Source: CBDCUQ01 sp965222835 (lineage in GTDB: Bacteria; Pseudomonadota; Alphaproteobacteria; Rhizobiales; Hyphomicrobiaceae). From it: a stretch of DNA of 64,000 bases. The notes beneath the pieces are model-generated. The model had not been told where the DNA came from, searched no databases, and was given only the letters and a program-made list of their open reading frames with translations. Both the position numbers and the translations under genes were made by a program. Positions 45,539-54,530 of this stretch are shown here, piece after piece. Positions within the stretch are counted from its first letter, which is position 1. Each line of letters begins with the position of its first letter. The DNA lies in NCBI GenBank assembly GCA_965222835.1, contig CBDCUQ010000001.1, positions 62,001-126,000 of the forward strand, read 5' to 3'.

Positions 45539-46111
45539 TCACTTCACGATTTCCCCGTCGTAAACGCCCCACAGCTTTTTTTGCTCGATATAGCCGCTGT
45601 AGCTGTCAATCGTGACACGGCACCACCGTCCATTGCACTCTCGAATATCGGCAACAACGCCAGCTTCGACCATCGCAACCGGTCTGGAGTTTTCTCGCCC
45701 GCTACTGCGCAAAGTGATCTGGACCTGCGCCTGGCCCTTCTTGACCTCCCAAGGCAGCACCTGCGCCGTTCGCCGTCCCGAAAGAAGCGATTTGATGATC
45801 CAACCCTGAGTGCCATGCGCGTCGCGCACCTCTCGCCAGATATCGAACTCTTTGACGACTTCAACCGGGAGCCCGGCCTGGCGAAAGACCCACGACGTCG
45901 GGTATGCACGGCCGGGTCCCGACCGCAGATTGACGGTATCCGCCCTTAGACTGACGAACCGCGGAACAGGAAGACCGCTCCCCTTGAGGGTCTGTCGCGA
46001 CACTTGCGGGGTCCAATCACCAGCCGCCGCGGCGCCAGCAAAGAACACCAGCGCCACTAAACAGATAGCGACCGATGTGAAGCCCGATCGACGTTCCGAG
46101 CCGCACCACAT
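45539..46111 (-). CDS. Exported bacterial SH3-domain protein
   Basis: A 190-residue protein from ATG 46111 (GGGATCA upstream) with a signal peptide (FTSVAICLVALVFFAGAAAA). The mature part has two SH3-like segments: FVSLRADTVNLRSGPGRAYPTSWVF with DIWREVRDAHGTQGWI, and VVADIRECNGRWCRVTIDSYSGYIEQKKLWG. Such domains bind cell-wall peptides in the periplasm. It has no enzymatic domain. It converges on irr and is divergent from the 2-hydroxyacid dehydrogenase gene. This gene pair recurs near irr in relatives as far as I recall. Confidence 0.88.
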   Translation of the reverse strand: MWCGSERRSGFTSVAICLVALVFFAGAAAAGDWTPQVSRQTLKGSGLPVPRFVSLRADTVNLRSGPGRAYPTSWVFRQAGLPVEVVKEFDIWREVRDAHGTQGWIIKSLLSGRRTAQVLPWEVKKGQAQVQITLRSSGRENSRPVAMVEAGVVADIRECNGRWCRVTIDSYSGYIEQKKLWGVYDGEIVK

Positions 46112-46423
46112 ATCTTGATCCCGCTGACGATATTCGCTCCCTAAAGGAGCTGATATGCCGCAAATACACTGGTGAACCGGGCCCCATCTGCACTGTGGTC
46201 CACCAGTCAGAAACGCCCACAAAAGACCGACTCGATGCCCCTGTCAAACGAGGCGGCCAGCCCCGAGAACAGTCCCGGCCACGCCATTCGCCGCAGTCCG
46301 GCTCTCACCCGAACTTTGTTTTCCCCGTGGCCTTCTGGTAGAGACTGTCGCACAAGATGGCGAGGCCGGACCGCGTTTCGGCGGGCCTAACCGTCTGTCC
46401 ATGCAACTATTTTCGGAAGTCTC
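46112..46423. other. Spacer between the SH3 protein and dehydrogenase genes
   Basis: About 310 bases holding the two divergent promoters. No convincing small gene, RNA or repeat was seen. Confidence 0.35.
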
Positions 46424-47422
46424 ATGCCGACCCCTGAAAGAAAGCCTGTCGTTATCGTCACCCGAAAGCTCCCGGACGTCGTCGAGACGCGCATGCGCGA
46501 GCTATTCGATGCGCGGCTCAACGTCGACGACGAGCCGATGACCAATGCCGAGCTTGCCGAAGCGGCGAAAACCGCCGACGTTCTCGTGCCCACCGTGACC
46601 GATCGCATCGACCGTGGCGTGATTTCGCAGGCCGGTCCAAACCTGAGGCTGATTGCCAACTTTGGAACCGGCGTCGACAACATCGACCTCGACACGGCGC
46701 GCAACCGCGGGGTTACAGTCACCAACACGCCGGGCGTACTCACCGAAGACACGGCCGACATGACCATGGCCCTCATCCTCGCCGTGCCGCGCCGCATTGC
46801 CGAAGGCGCCGCCTATATCAAGGATGCGCGGAACAACTGGAAAGGCTGGTCGCCGACATGGATGCTCGGCCACCGCATTTTCGGCAAGCGCCTTGGCATA
46901 ATCGGCATGGGCCGCATCGGTCAGGCCGTCGCACACCGGGCCAGAGCATTCGGTCTCCAAATCCATTACCACAATCGCAAACGCGTATCGTCCGACCTCG
47001 AGCAGCAGCTCGAAGCAACCTATTGGGAAAGCCTCGACCAGATGCTCTCTCGTATGGACATCGTGTCAGTCAATTGTCCACACACACCAGCAACGTATCA
47101 TCTCCTGTCGGCGCGCCGATTGAAGCTACTGAAACCGACGGCCTACATCGTCAATACGGCGCGTGGTGAGGTCATCGACGAGAACGAGCTCGCGCGCATG
47201 ATTGAAGCTGGGTCCATTGGCGGCGCCGGCCTCGACGTGTTTGAGCACGAGCCGGCCGTCAACCCCAAGCTTCTCGCGTCCGACCGCGTCGTCGCCCTCC
47301 CGCACATGAGTTCGGCCACCATCGAGGGTCGCATCGACATGGGCGAGAAAGTCATCATCAACATCAAGGCGTTTCTTGACGGCCATGCTCCGCCGGACAA
47401 AGTCCATGCGGCGATGTTCTGA
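46424..47422 (+). CDS. D-2-hydroxyacid dehydrogenase (glyoxylate/hydroxypyruvate reductase-like)
   Basis: A 332-residue NAD(P)-dependent D-isomer-specific dehydrogenase. The substrate domain has NFGTGVDNIDLD; the Rossmann motif is GMGRIGQAVA (161-170); the catalytic Arg, Glu and His lie in NTARGEVIDE, EHEPAVNP and LPHMSSATIEG. NRKRVSSDLE after the second strand (Arg-Lys-Arg) suggests NADPH preference. Glyoxylate or hydroxypyruvate are the likely substrates, by family; this would fit one-carbon or photorespiratory-type metabolism. It is converged on by the site-2 protease gene. Confidence 0.92.
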   Translation: MPTPERKPVVIVTRKLPDVVETRMRELFDARLNVDDEPMTNAELAEAAKTADVLVPTVTDRIDRGVISQAGPNLRLIANFGTGVDNIDLDTARNRGVTVTNTPGVLTEDTADMTMALILAVPRRIAEGAAYIKDARNNWKGWSPTWMLGHRIFGKRLGIIGMGRIGQAVAHRARAFGLQIHYHNRKRVSSDLEQQLEATYWESLDQMLSRMDIVSVNCPHTPATYHLLSARRLKLLKPTAYIVNTARGEVIDENELARMIEAGSIGGAGLDVFEHEPAVNPKLLASDRVVALPHMSSATIEGRIDMGEKVIINIKAFLDGHAPPDKVHAAMF

Positions 47423-47446
47423 GGCATCTTGACCGGCAGGACGCGA

Positions 47447-48652
47447 TCAGACGCTCGCGCCCACAACCCCGGCAATCACAAGCACATAAAACAAGATGGC
47501 GCCGATATAGGCCGCTGTCAGCCACAATTGCGCCCATGGGTCGATTGGCGCTAGCGCGTGTTCAGCGTGTCCGCCACTGAACATGAGCGGTAACAGATTG
47601 AGCGCCAGGAATACCGTCAAGATGTACCAGCCCATGTGAACGGCAATGGCGATTCCCGCGAGAAGAAAGAGAATCCGAACCAATTCGGAAAAGCCGCGAT
47701 CTCCTCGCGACATCAGTGCGGTTAAGACGTGTCCCCCATCCAGCGGCAGAACGGGCACTAGATTGAGAACATTCAAAAAAGCAGAAAGCAGAACAAGATC
47801 TGCCAAGAGGTCGTTTCCCGACTGCAGCCACAGCGCGTAGAAGAGCGCCGTCGTAAACAGGCTTGCACCCGGCCCCATGAAGGAAACAAACCCACGTTCC
47901 GTCTCATTCGCGTGCGGCGCGGCAGCAATCGCAACGCCGCCAAAGAACGGAATGAAGTATATCCCCTGCACCGGCTGGCCCACAGATCGCATGGCAAGCG
48001 CGTGGCCGCACTCGTGAAGAAGAATAATGAGCACGAGAAGGGCCGCACTCTGCGGACCGAACAACACGAGAAAGCTCCCAAACGTGAGCAGTCCCGTCAT
48101 CGCCGTGTCCCACAAGCTAGCCCGGGCGGCAGGCTCGATGCCGGCCTTCCGTTCGCAGTGTTCCTTGATACGCCGCACAGTTTGCGCAAGACCAACTGGA
48201 ACCAAGGCACGTCCCCAAAAACTCGTGTGCGTAAGCTCCTGCGTCGCCGTGTAAATTGTCCCGCCGGGCGCTTCGTTCAGAGTATAGCCCACGTAATAGT
48301 CGTCCCCGTAAAGGAGTGCCGGATCCGTACCTGCCGGAAGAATTTGTACGACCTTAGCTTCACCGGGCACTTCTGACAGCTCGCGCAATGCCAGTTGCAC
48401 ACTTTGGTTCCCGACGGTGATGGTGCCTTCTATGAGCGTTTCATCCCCTGGCACCGGTGCGCAATCAACCTCGATCGGGACAGAACCTTCGAATCTTATT
48501 TTGTTGGCGCTTGCGACCTCCCACACGAGCGGCTTTGGAGCGCGAATGAAGGTCGAACGCTCATAGCGCCGCCGCGAGCGCCCAATGAGACTGTCGAACA
48601 GGCCTCTCAACAGCCATGTCAAAAACAGAATGACATCCAAGAGCACGGTCAA
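47447..48652 (-). CDS. Site-2 protease (M50) with N-terminal SRPBCC-like domain
   Basis: A 401-residue membrane zinc protease that should cut within or near transmembrane helices. After an N-terminal helix (about 3-20), residues about 30-160 look like a soluble SRPBCC/START-type domain (YERSTFIRAPKPLVWEVAS, ending LTHTSFWGRALVP). The peptidase core then has HECGH at 213-217 and the second motif NLVPVLPLDGGHV with D305. Six or so helices make up the C-terminal half. There is no PDZ or CBS domain. The START-like fusion suggests lipid or ligand sensing, which is inference. It converges on the dehydrogenase gene. Confidence 0.85.
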   Translation of the reverse strand: MTVLLDVILFLTWLLRGLFDSLIGRSRRRYERSTFIRAPKPLVWEVASANKIRFEGSVPIEVDCAPVPGDETLIEGTITVGNQSVQLALRELSEVPGEAKVVQILPAGTDPALLYGDDYYVGYTLNEAPGGTIYTATQELTHTSFWGRALVPVGLAQTVRRIKEHCERKAGIEPAARASLWDTAMTGLLTFGSFLVLFGPQSAALLVLIILLHECGHALAMRSVGQPVQGIYFIPFFGGVAIAAAPHANETERGFVSFMGPGASLFTTALFYALWLQSGNDLLADLVLLSAFLNVLNLVPVLPLDGGHVLTALMSRGDRGFSELVRILFLLAGIAIAVHMGWYILTVFLALNLLPLMFSGGHAEHALAPIDPWAQLWLTAAYIGAILFYVLVIAGVVGASV

Positions 48653-49035
48653 GGAGACGAGAACCCCAATAAGGTTGCGGCACGGCCACCAGACAGCGGC
48701 AACAAAAGATCTGATCCAAACCCTAAGAAATCACAAGCTTGTCCTGCCAGATTTAGACACGGCGTCAGACCGAAGGATCGGGTCTGACGCAAACCCCGTT
48801 CACTTTCCGGTCAGCGGCGATCCCCATACACGCGCCGGCTGCTGAAAAACCCAGCACAATCTCCCTGCACGAACTTTTCGCTACAAATCCCTAGTTTCCC
48901 GTGGAAAAATGTTTTTCGTCCTAGCTTCCACGGTTGCCCCTGAACGACACAATTTCCAAATATTGAGGCAATTGCGGGATCAGCGGCTTCGACGTCGAAC
49001 AACCGTGGATCACGTTGCACGTTCGGAAGGACGCA
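48653..49035. other. Spacer with inverted repeat upstream of the AsmA gene
   Basis: About 380 bases without a supported gene between two divergent genes. CCGTGGAA (48899-48906) and TTCCACGG (48926-48933) form an eight-base inverted repeat with a 19-base spacer, 100-135 bases before the AsmA start. It could be an operator or a leader hairpin. Nothing else stands out. Confidence 0.4.
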
Positions 49036-51588
49036 ATGACCGATCGAAAACCGCCAAAGAGTCCGCCAGGGCACCCAACATTCGATGATCGCGGCCAACG
49101 TCCCGATTGGCGTCCCAGGCAGCCGCAAGACCCTGCGCAACCTTACCCCCAGCCGCAATGGCCAGAGGCTCCCGCTCAGGCACCGGTTGCACCTGAACAC
49201 TACGGAGGATACCCGGACCAGCCGCGAGATCCGCAGCTACCCGATCCGCACGGGTATCCTCAGTCCCATGCGCAGCCTTATGGCGATCCGCAACCCTATT
49301 ACGACTATGGTCAGCCGCAGGCCGCACCGCCGGCCCATCGCGCCCATGGCGGACCGCCCCGCAAACGCCGCCGCCGGCCCCCTCCCAAATCGAACGGTTT
49401 CGGCGCGCTGAAGATTATCGGCGGCGTCCTCGCCGGTATTCTCGTTCTGGCGGGAGTCGGCCTTGCCTATCTCGCCTACGCCTTTCCGACCGACGCAGTG
49501 CGCGACCAGATCATCGCTCAGGTCAAGTCGAAGACCGGACGCGATCTCACTATCGCCGGCAAAACCTCGTTCGCATTCTACCCGTCGATCGGCCTGTCAA
49601 TGCGCAAAGTAAGCCTGTCGCCGCCTCCGGGTATGAGCGGTAAGCCACTCGTCACCATGGATGGCCTGGATGTGTCCGTTCAGCTCATCCCGCTCCTCTC
49701 TCGCGACATCCGCATCGATCAACTGGTTCTCCAAAAGCCCGTGTTCGAGCTTTACACCGACAATAAGGGCCTCAAGAGCTGGAACTTTGCCCAACAGACG
49801 ACCCTAACGTCCGTAAGACTCGCGCAAGCCCCAGCGCCAGCATCGGATGCGCCGGGCATCCTGCCCAAAGCGGCAGCCACCAGATCGCCCCGTGCAGCTA
49901 GCGCCGCCTTCGATCAGCTTCAATTCGGAGACGTGCGAATTGTAGACGGCACAGTGCGCTACGCAGACGCAGCAACAGGTGCACGGCACAAAGCCTCGCG
50001 GATCAATGTCCAGCTTGCGCTCCCAGCCATCGACCAGCCGCTCGATGCCGATGGCAGCCTCGTATGGAAAGGCGAGACCATCACGTTCGATGGGGCGCTG
50101 AACTCGGTCAAAGCCGTGCTTGACGAGAAACCGGCCAATGCCGCGGTAACACTAGCTGCTGCGCCGCTCGCCGCGCGCTTTGAAGGCGCGGTCGCCGTTC
50201 GCGAATCCATTGCCGCCGACGGCAATGTCTCAGTCAAATCGCCGTCCGTGCGCAACCTCGCCAAATGGCTCGGCACCGAACTGCCACGCGCGAAGGGATA
50301 CGGACCGCTCGACGCCAAGGGACAACTCCGCGCCAACGCCCAGAGAATCACACTGTCGAATGCCAACATCGCCCTCGACGGTGCGACGGCAATAGGCGAG
50401 GTCAGCGTTAACACAAGCGGAAAGCGGCCCCACGTTACTGGAAATCTCCAAGTCTCCGTTCTCGATCTCAACAAATATATGCGCCCGGGCAGAGCCGCAG
50501 GCAGACCATCGCCCTCAAAACGCAAATCGGGAACAAAAGCTCCGGCAAAAAGCATCGAGGATCTGCTGAATGCACCACCGGCAAAGCCCGGCCCAAAAGT
50601 CAGGGGCTATACCCAACGCGCAGGGTGGAGCAACGAGGCCATCGATTTCGCAACCCTCGGCGCCGTCGACGCAAACATGAAGCTCGCCGTCGGCAAGCTT
50701 CTCTATCAGGAGATTAAGGTCGGCCAATCCCAACTCAATGTGGCGCTCAAGAACAGCGTCATAAAAACGGATTTTACCGACATCCAGCTCTATAGAGGCC
50801 GGGGTAAGGGCTTCATCACCATCGATGCCAGCCAGGGAAGATCCGCAACGCTCGGCGCCAACATCTCGATCGCCGGTTTGGACGCATTGCCGTTCCTGAA
50901 AGACGCGGCCGACTTCGACAAACTCTCCGGCAAAGCCAACCTCTCGGTTGCTGTCGCGGGACAAGGCGCCAGCCAGCGCCAGCTCATAGAAACGCTGAAT
51001 GGCAAGGCCAAGATGGCGTTCGCAAACGGCGCCATAAACGGCATTAACATTCCAGGCATGGTCCGTGGGATCAGCGAAGGCAAGCTGACGGGTCTCGGAG
51101 GATCACCCAGCGAGAAGACCGACTTTAGCGAGCTCACCGCCAACTGGACGATCAAACGCGGCATAGCACACAACAACGATCTAGTACTCGCAAGCCCGCT
51201 ATTGCGCGTAACCGGGACCGGAAAAGTCATGCTACCGGCACGTCAGGTCGACTACCTGATGCGCCCCAAACTCGTCTCAAGTCTCGCCGGACAAGGCGGC
51301 AAGAGCGATCTGGCCGGCCTCGAAATCCCGGTGCGAGTCCACGGCAGCTGGGACAAGCTCAAGTACTCACCCGATCTCGAAGGCGTCATGAAGGATCCCG
51401 GCAAGGCGATTGAGACGGTCAAAGAGATTGGCAAAAAATTCAAGGGCAAGAACGCCAAGGATATTGTCGACGGCCTCTTCGGCGGCAAATCGAACGGCGC
51501 CGACACAGATGGAGCAGCTGGCGACTCCGGCAGCAAGCAACAACAACCCGATGTGAAATCTCTGCTCGATAACTTCCTTAATCAGTAG
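49036..51588 (+). CDS. AsmA-family protein with Pro/Tyr/Gln-rich cytoplasmic N-terminus
   Basis: An 850-residue inner-membrane protein with a large periplasmic part. Residues about 1-115 are low-complexity, rich in Pro, Gln and Tyr with repeated PQP and YPQ; a basic block (RKRRRRPPPKS) precedes one transmembrane segment (about 125-148, GGVLAGILVLAGVGLAYLAY). The rest has AsmA features (VRDQIIAQVKSKTGRDLTIAGK; NFAQQ; later NGAINGINIPGM), a beta-strand-rich fold of the kind that bridges phospholipids between membranes. The ATG at 49036 has GGAAGGACG upstream. It has no operon partner. The N-terminal extension is unusual for the family. Confidence 0.88.
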   Translation: MTDRKPPKSPPGHPTFDDRGQRPDWRPRQPQDPAQPYPQPQWPEAPAQAPVAPEHYGGYPDQPRDPQLPDPHGYPQSHAQPYGDPQPYYDYGQPQAAPPAHRAHGGPPRKRRRRPPPKSNGFGALKIIGGVLAGILVLAGVGLAYLAYAFPTDAVRDQIIAQVKSKTGRDLTIAGKTSFAFYPSIGLSMRKVSLSPPPGMSGKPLVTMDGLDVSVQLIPLLSRDIRIDQLVLQKPVFELYTDNKGLKSWNFAQQTTLTSVRLAQAPAPASDAPGILPKAAATRSPRAASAAFDQLQFGDVRIVDGTVRYADAATGARHKASRINVQLALPAIDQPLDADGSLVWKGETITFDGALNSVKAVLDEKPANAAVTLAAAPLAARFEGAVAVRESIAADGNVSVKSPSVRNLAKWLGTELPRAKGYGPLDAKGQLRANAQRITLSNANIALDGATAIGEVSVNTSGKRPHVTGNLQVSVLDLNKYMRPGRAAGRPSPSKRKSGTKAPAKSIEDLLNAPPAKPGPKVRGYTQRAGWSNEAIDFATLGAVDANMKLAVGKLLYQEIKVGQSQLNVALKNSVIKTDFTDIQLYRGRGKGFITIDASQGRSATLGANISIAGLDALPFLKDAADFDKLSGKANLSVAVAGQGASQRQLIETLNGKAKMAFANGAINGINIPGMVRGISEGKLTGLGGSPSEKTDFSELTANWTIKRGIAHNNDLVLASPLLRVTGTGKVMLPARQVDYLMRPKLVSSLAGQGGKSDLAGLEIPVRVHGSWDKLKYSPDLEGVMKDPGKAIETVKEIGKKFKGKNAKDIVDGLFGGKSNGADTDGAAGDSGSKQQQPDVKSLLDNFLNQ

Positions 51589-51805
51589 GCGCGCGATGAC
51601 GCGGCCAGGACGCTGTAAGACGAGCATGAACCACGCGTGGCAATTTTTTTGCCCGACAGACCATTTTTTTCTTGCACGGATGGGCCATTGGCCTCATATG
51701 CGTCCCCTCTCGTCTGTCCACCTGCCCCAACGGTCAAGGGTCTCCCAGAAACCAAAAGGTAAGGAGCGGGCGAGTCAGAGCTATCTACTGGTTGGGGAGG
51801 GTCAC

Positions 51806-52360
51806 ATGGCCTATGACGACGCCCTCTTCCAATTGGGGATGGACTTGACTCGTTCAAGCACCGCCCAAAAGGAAGATCTTTTCGAGACTGCGCCCGCAAG
51901 TACTGGGCAATCAAACAGTACCTCGAGTGGTCAGGATATCATCCTGGATTTAATTGGAGCCAAAGAGCTCGCCTCGGCAAACGCCGTGGAAAAGGCTCTT
52001 CGCGCTGCGCTCAACTTTCTCAAGACGGACTCGTACCAAATGACCTTTGGCAGCAGACCGCACCGTGGGTGCAACTGGGTGTCTGCTAAGGTCCAGGGTG
52101 GCATTGTCAGCATCGAGACATGGCCTGGCACAGGTTACGTGTCTGTCGATTTGGCAGGCACAGCGCTGCGGCACGAATTGGCCATGATGGCGCTCGCCAA
52201 TGCCTTCGGGGCCCGCGAAGCAATCCTGCGGCCGACACGGCAGGCATCACTGTCAGCGCGGTATGCAAAGCGCCACGCGCCGAGGACCCGGGAGCCGGTA
52301 CCGTTTGCGCGGCGCGCCGGCGAATCGGCAAGAACCGAAAGCACGGCGAAAGCTGCGTAG
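51806..52360 (+). CDS. SpeD-like protein lacking S-adenosylmethionine decarboxylase active-site residues
   Basis: A 184-residue protein from ATG 51806, after GGGGAGGGTCAC. After a polar N-terminus (about 1-42), residues 43-145 align over their length with bacterial SpeD: GQDIILDLIGAK, VEKALRAALNFLKTDSYQMTF, and GGIVSIETWPGTGYVSVDLAG against the family's ESHxSIHTWPExGYAAVD. The pyruvoyl-forming serine is Gly (G99), the catalytic histidine of IHTWPE is Glu (E104) and the conserved Cys after the Asp is missing. Self-cleavage and decarboxylation are therefore unlikely. The C-terminus (RYAKRHAPRTREPVPFARRA) is basic. A regulatory or ligand-binding role is possible. The open frame extends back to 51596 without similarity. 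Confidence 0.75.
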   Translation: MAYDDALFQLGMDLTRSSTAQKEDLFETAPASTGQSNSTSSGQDIILDLIGAKELASANAVEKALRAALNFLKTDSYQMTFGSRPHRGCNWVSAKVQGGIVSIETWPGTGYVSVDLAGTALRHELAMMALANAFGAREAILRPTRQASLSARYAKRHAPRTREPVPFARRAGESARTESTAKAA

Positions 52361-52507
52361 TAGACCGCTGCTTAGCCACAGCATCCGCAGCCAAAATAAA
52401 CGGGCGGCATGAGGTCTGAACGCCTCGGCCGCCCCGATTTGCTATAAATCGCTCCGATTCTCGCTTAAGTTCGCAGGATCACTGGCAGGCCTAGTGGCGA
52501 CGATCCC

Positions 52508-53011
52508 ATGCAGAACTATGCACAATATATGCTCGATCGCCTGTTTCTCCGAATGAGGTCGCGCGATCTGCTGCGCCAGGTGGGTGCACTTCCCTACGCC
52601 ATGATCGGCGATCGCGTGGCGTTCCTGATCATCACCTCCCGACGTAGCGGGCGTTGGATCTACCCAAAGGGATCAATAATCGACGGCCAACAACCGTGGG
52701 AGACGGCAGCCCAGGAAGCGCTCGAGGAAGCTGGCGTTTCAGGCAACATAGCAGATGCGCCGATTGGCAGTTACCGCACGATTAAGAAGGGCAGCATTCG
52801 GCGGCATGTCGCAGAGGTGGATCTCTACCCCTTGTGCGTCACCAAACAATTCGAGAAATGGCCGGAAATGGGTGCACGCCACCGCCATTGGGTGCTTTTG
52901 ACAGAAGCCAAGCGTCTCTTGAGCGATCCGGTCCTCGTGGAACTTACAGTCAAGTTGAGTCGCCATCTCGTGACGACCGGTCAGCCAGCCAGCGAACTCA
53001 TCAGAAAATAG
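52508..53011 (+). CDS. Nudix hydrolase
   Basis: A 167-residue Nudix protein. The box runs from PKGSIIDGQQPWETAAQEALEEAGV; the usual Arg of REUxEE is Gln, as in diphosphoinositol or diadenosine polyphosphate type members (DIPP/MTH family) of related bacteria. RSGRWIYPKG upstream matches the same subgroup. The substrate is a nucleoside diphosphate-X or polyphosphate compound, not more closely defined. Its last 31 bases overlap the 3' end of the converging pit gene, so the stop codons lie inside each other's coding sequence. Confidence 0.9.
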   Translation: MQNYAQYMLDRLFLRMRSRDLLRQVGALPYAMIGDRVAFLIITSRRSGRWIYPKGSIIDGQQPWETAAQEALEEAGVSGNIADAPIGSYRTIKKGSIRRHVAEVDLYPLCVTKQFEKWPEMGARHRHWVLLTEAKRLLSDPVLVELTVKLSRHLVTTGQPASELIRK

Positions 53012-54483
53012 CAGAATGCAGCAAGGGCGGCGGCTGCAGGAACCGTGATAACCCAGGCCGCGGCGATGCCAAAAACATGCTGCCGGCGAACAAGCCGGCG
53101 CTTCTCCCGCTTCTGGTAGTTGATCACGGCCTCTTCTGGCGTTGCGTTCAATCTTGACGGTTCAAGACGCAACGAACGCGGCGAAATCGCAGGATTGGGA
53201 ACACCTTTGTTGGTTATAAATTCACGCAGATAGCCCACGCCGAACACCGCACCAATCGCGATATGCGTAGACGAAACGGGCAGTCCCAATGCCGAAGCGA
53301 CCAAAACTGTGATGCCCGCCGCAAGTGCCACGCAATAGGCCCGGATCGGATCCATCTTCGTGATCTTTTCGCCAACAGTTCGTATGAGGCGCGGACCAAA
53401 GAGAGTGAGCCCGAGCGCAATGCCGAATGCGCCAATCACCAGAACCCATATTGGCAGAACAATCTTTTCGGCCAGATCGGGACCAACTTTGGCCACCGAA
53501 ACGATCGCCGCAAGCGGCCCCACGGCGTTGGCAACATCGTTGGCACCATGAGCGAACGACAAGAGAGCAACCGACAGGATGAGAGGAATGGTGAACAGCT
53601 TTGCGATTGACTTTCGCCGGTTCTCAAGGGAAGGCGCATGACGCAGAACCCAGGGCCGGGCGACCGCGATACCAATAATGAAAAACGCCAACCCAAGTGA
53701 ATAAACGGTCGCGGGATCTGGCTTCCAAATGCGCTTCAAACCTTTGGTCGCGATGTACATCGCAAAAATTCCGCACATCAAACCCACGAGCACCGGAACC
53801 CATCGTGTCGCGGCTGCAACCCGATCCTCACGAAAGATGACGAGCCACTTGATCAAGCCCAATATCGCAGCTGCAATCACACCGCCGCAAACCGGCGATA
53901 CCACCCAACTCGCCGCAACTTTTCCCATTACCGACCAATTTACAGCACTAAGGCCGGCCCCTGCGGCACCTGCGCCCATCACACCGCCTACGATCGAATG
54001 CGTCGTCGAGACAGGAGCCCCGATATACGTGGCAAGATGAATCCAAATCGATGCAGCCAGCAGCGCCGCCATCATCACGTGAATGAAGGAAAGCTCTGTG
54101 AATCCAGCGTCCGAAACAAGCAGCTTCTTGGAAACCGTCGAAACGACGTCGCCACCCGCAAGGATTGCGCCAGCCGCCTCACAGACGGCCGCAATGGCAA
54201 TTGCTCCTGTCATGGTCAGCACCCGGCTGCCGACCGCGGGTCCCATGTTATTGGCGACATCGTTGGCCCCGATGTTGATGGCCATGTAGGCAGCTATGAT
54301 GCACGCCATGATGACCAGAGGCGCATGCAAGCTCTGACCGATGTGCAGGATCGCGGCCGTCGCAGTGCCGATGGCAAACAGAATGAGAAGTCCGGGCTTG
54401 GCAACCGACTGCGCAACCGAGTGCGTGGCTTGCTCGATGCGCACGACCTTTTTCAGGTCTTTGTCGAGTGATGGCTTCCCCAT
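52981..54483 (-). CDS. pit: Inorganic phosphate transporter, PiT family
   Basis: A 500-residue low-affinity phosphate:cation symporter with ten or more helices. The duplicated PHO4 signature appears as NIGANDVANNMGPAVGS in the first half and AHGANDVANAVGPLAA in the second. A central hydrophilic loop holds ENRRKSIAK. The start at 54483 has GGGGAGAAC upstream. Its C-terminal 31 bases overlap the Nudix gene on the other strand. A Pho box lies 48 bases before the ATG. The DUF47 (OrfA-like) partner often found with pit is not adjacent. Confidence 0.94.
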   Translation of the reverse strand: MGKPSLDKDLKKVVRIEQATHSVAQSVAKPGLLILFAIGTATAAILHIGQSLHAPLVIMACIIAAYMAINIGANDVANNMGPAVGSRVLTMTGAIAIAAVCEAAGAILAGGDVVSTVSKKLLVSDAGFTELSFIHVMMAALLAASIWIHLATYIGAPVSTTHSIVGGVMGAGAAGAGLSAVNWSVMGKVAASWVVSPVCGGVIAAAILGLIKWLVIFREDRVAAATRWVPVLVGLMCGIFAMYIATKGLKRIWKPDPATVYSLGLAFFIIGIAVARPWVLRHAPSLENRRKSIAKLFTIPLILSVALLSFAHGANDVANAVGPLAAIVSVAKVGPDLAEKIVLPIWVLVIGAFGIALGLTLFGPRLIRTVGEKITKMDPIRAYCVALAAGITVLVASALGLPVSSTHIAIGAVFGVGYLREFITNKGVPNPAISPRSLRLEPSRLNATPEEAVINYQKREKRRLVRRQHVFGIAAAWVITVPAAAALAAFCYFLMSSLAG

Positions 54484-54530
54484 GTTCTCCCCATCAGTCA
54501 ATAGCTTGCGGGGAGCCCCTAACACTGTTT

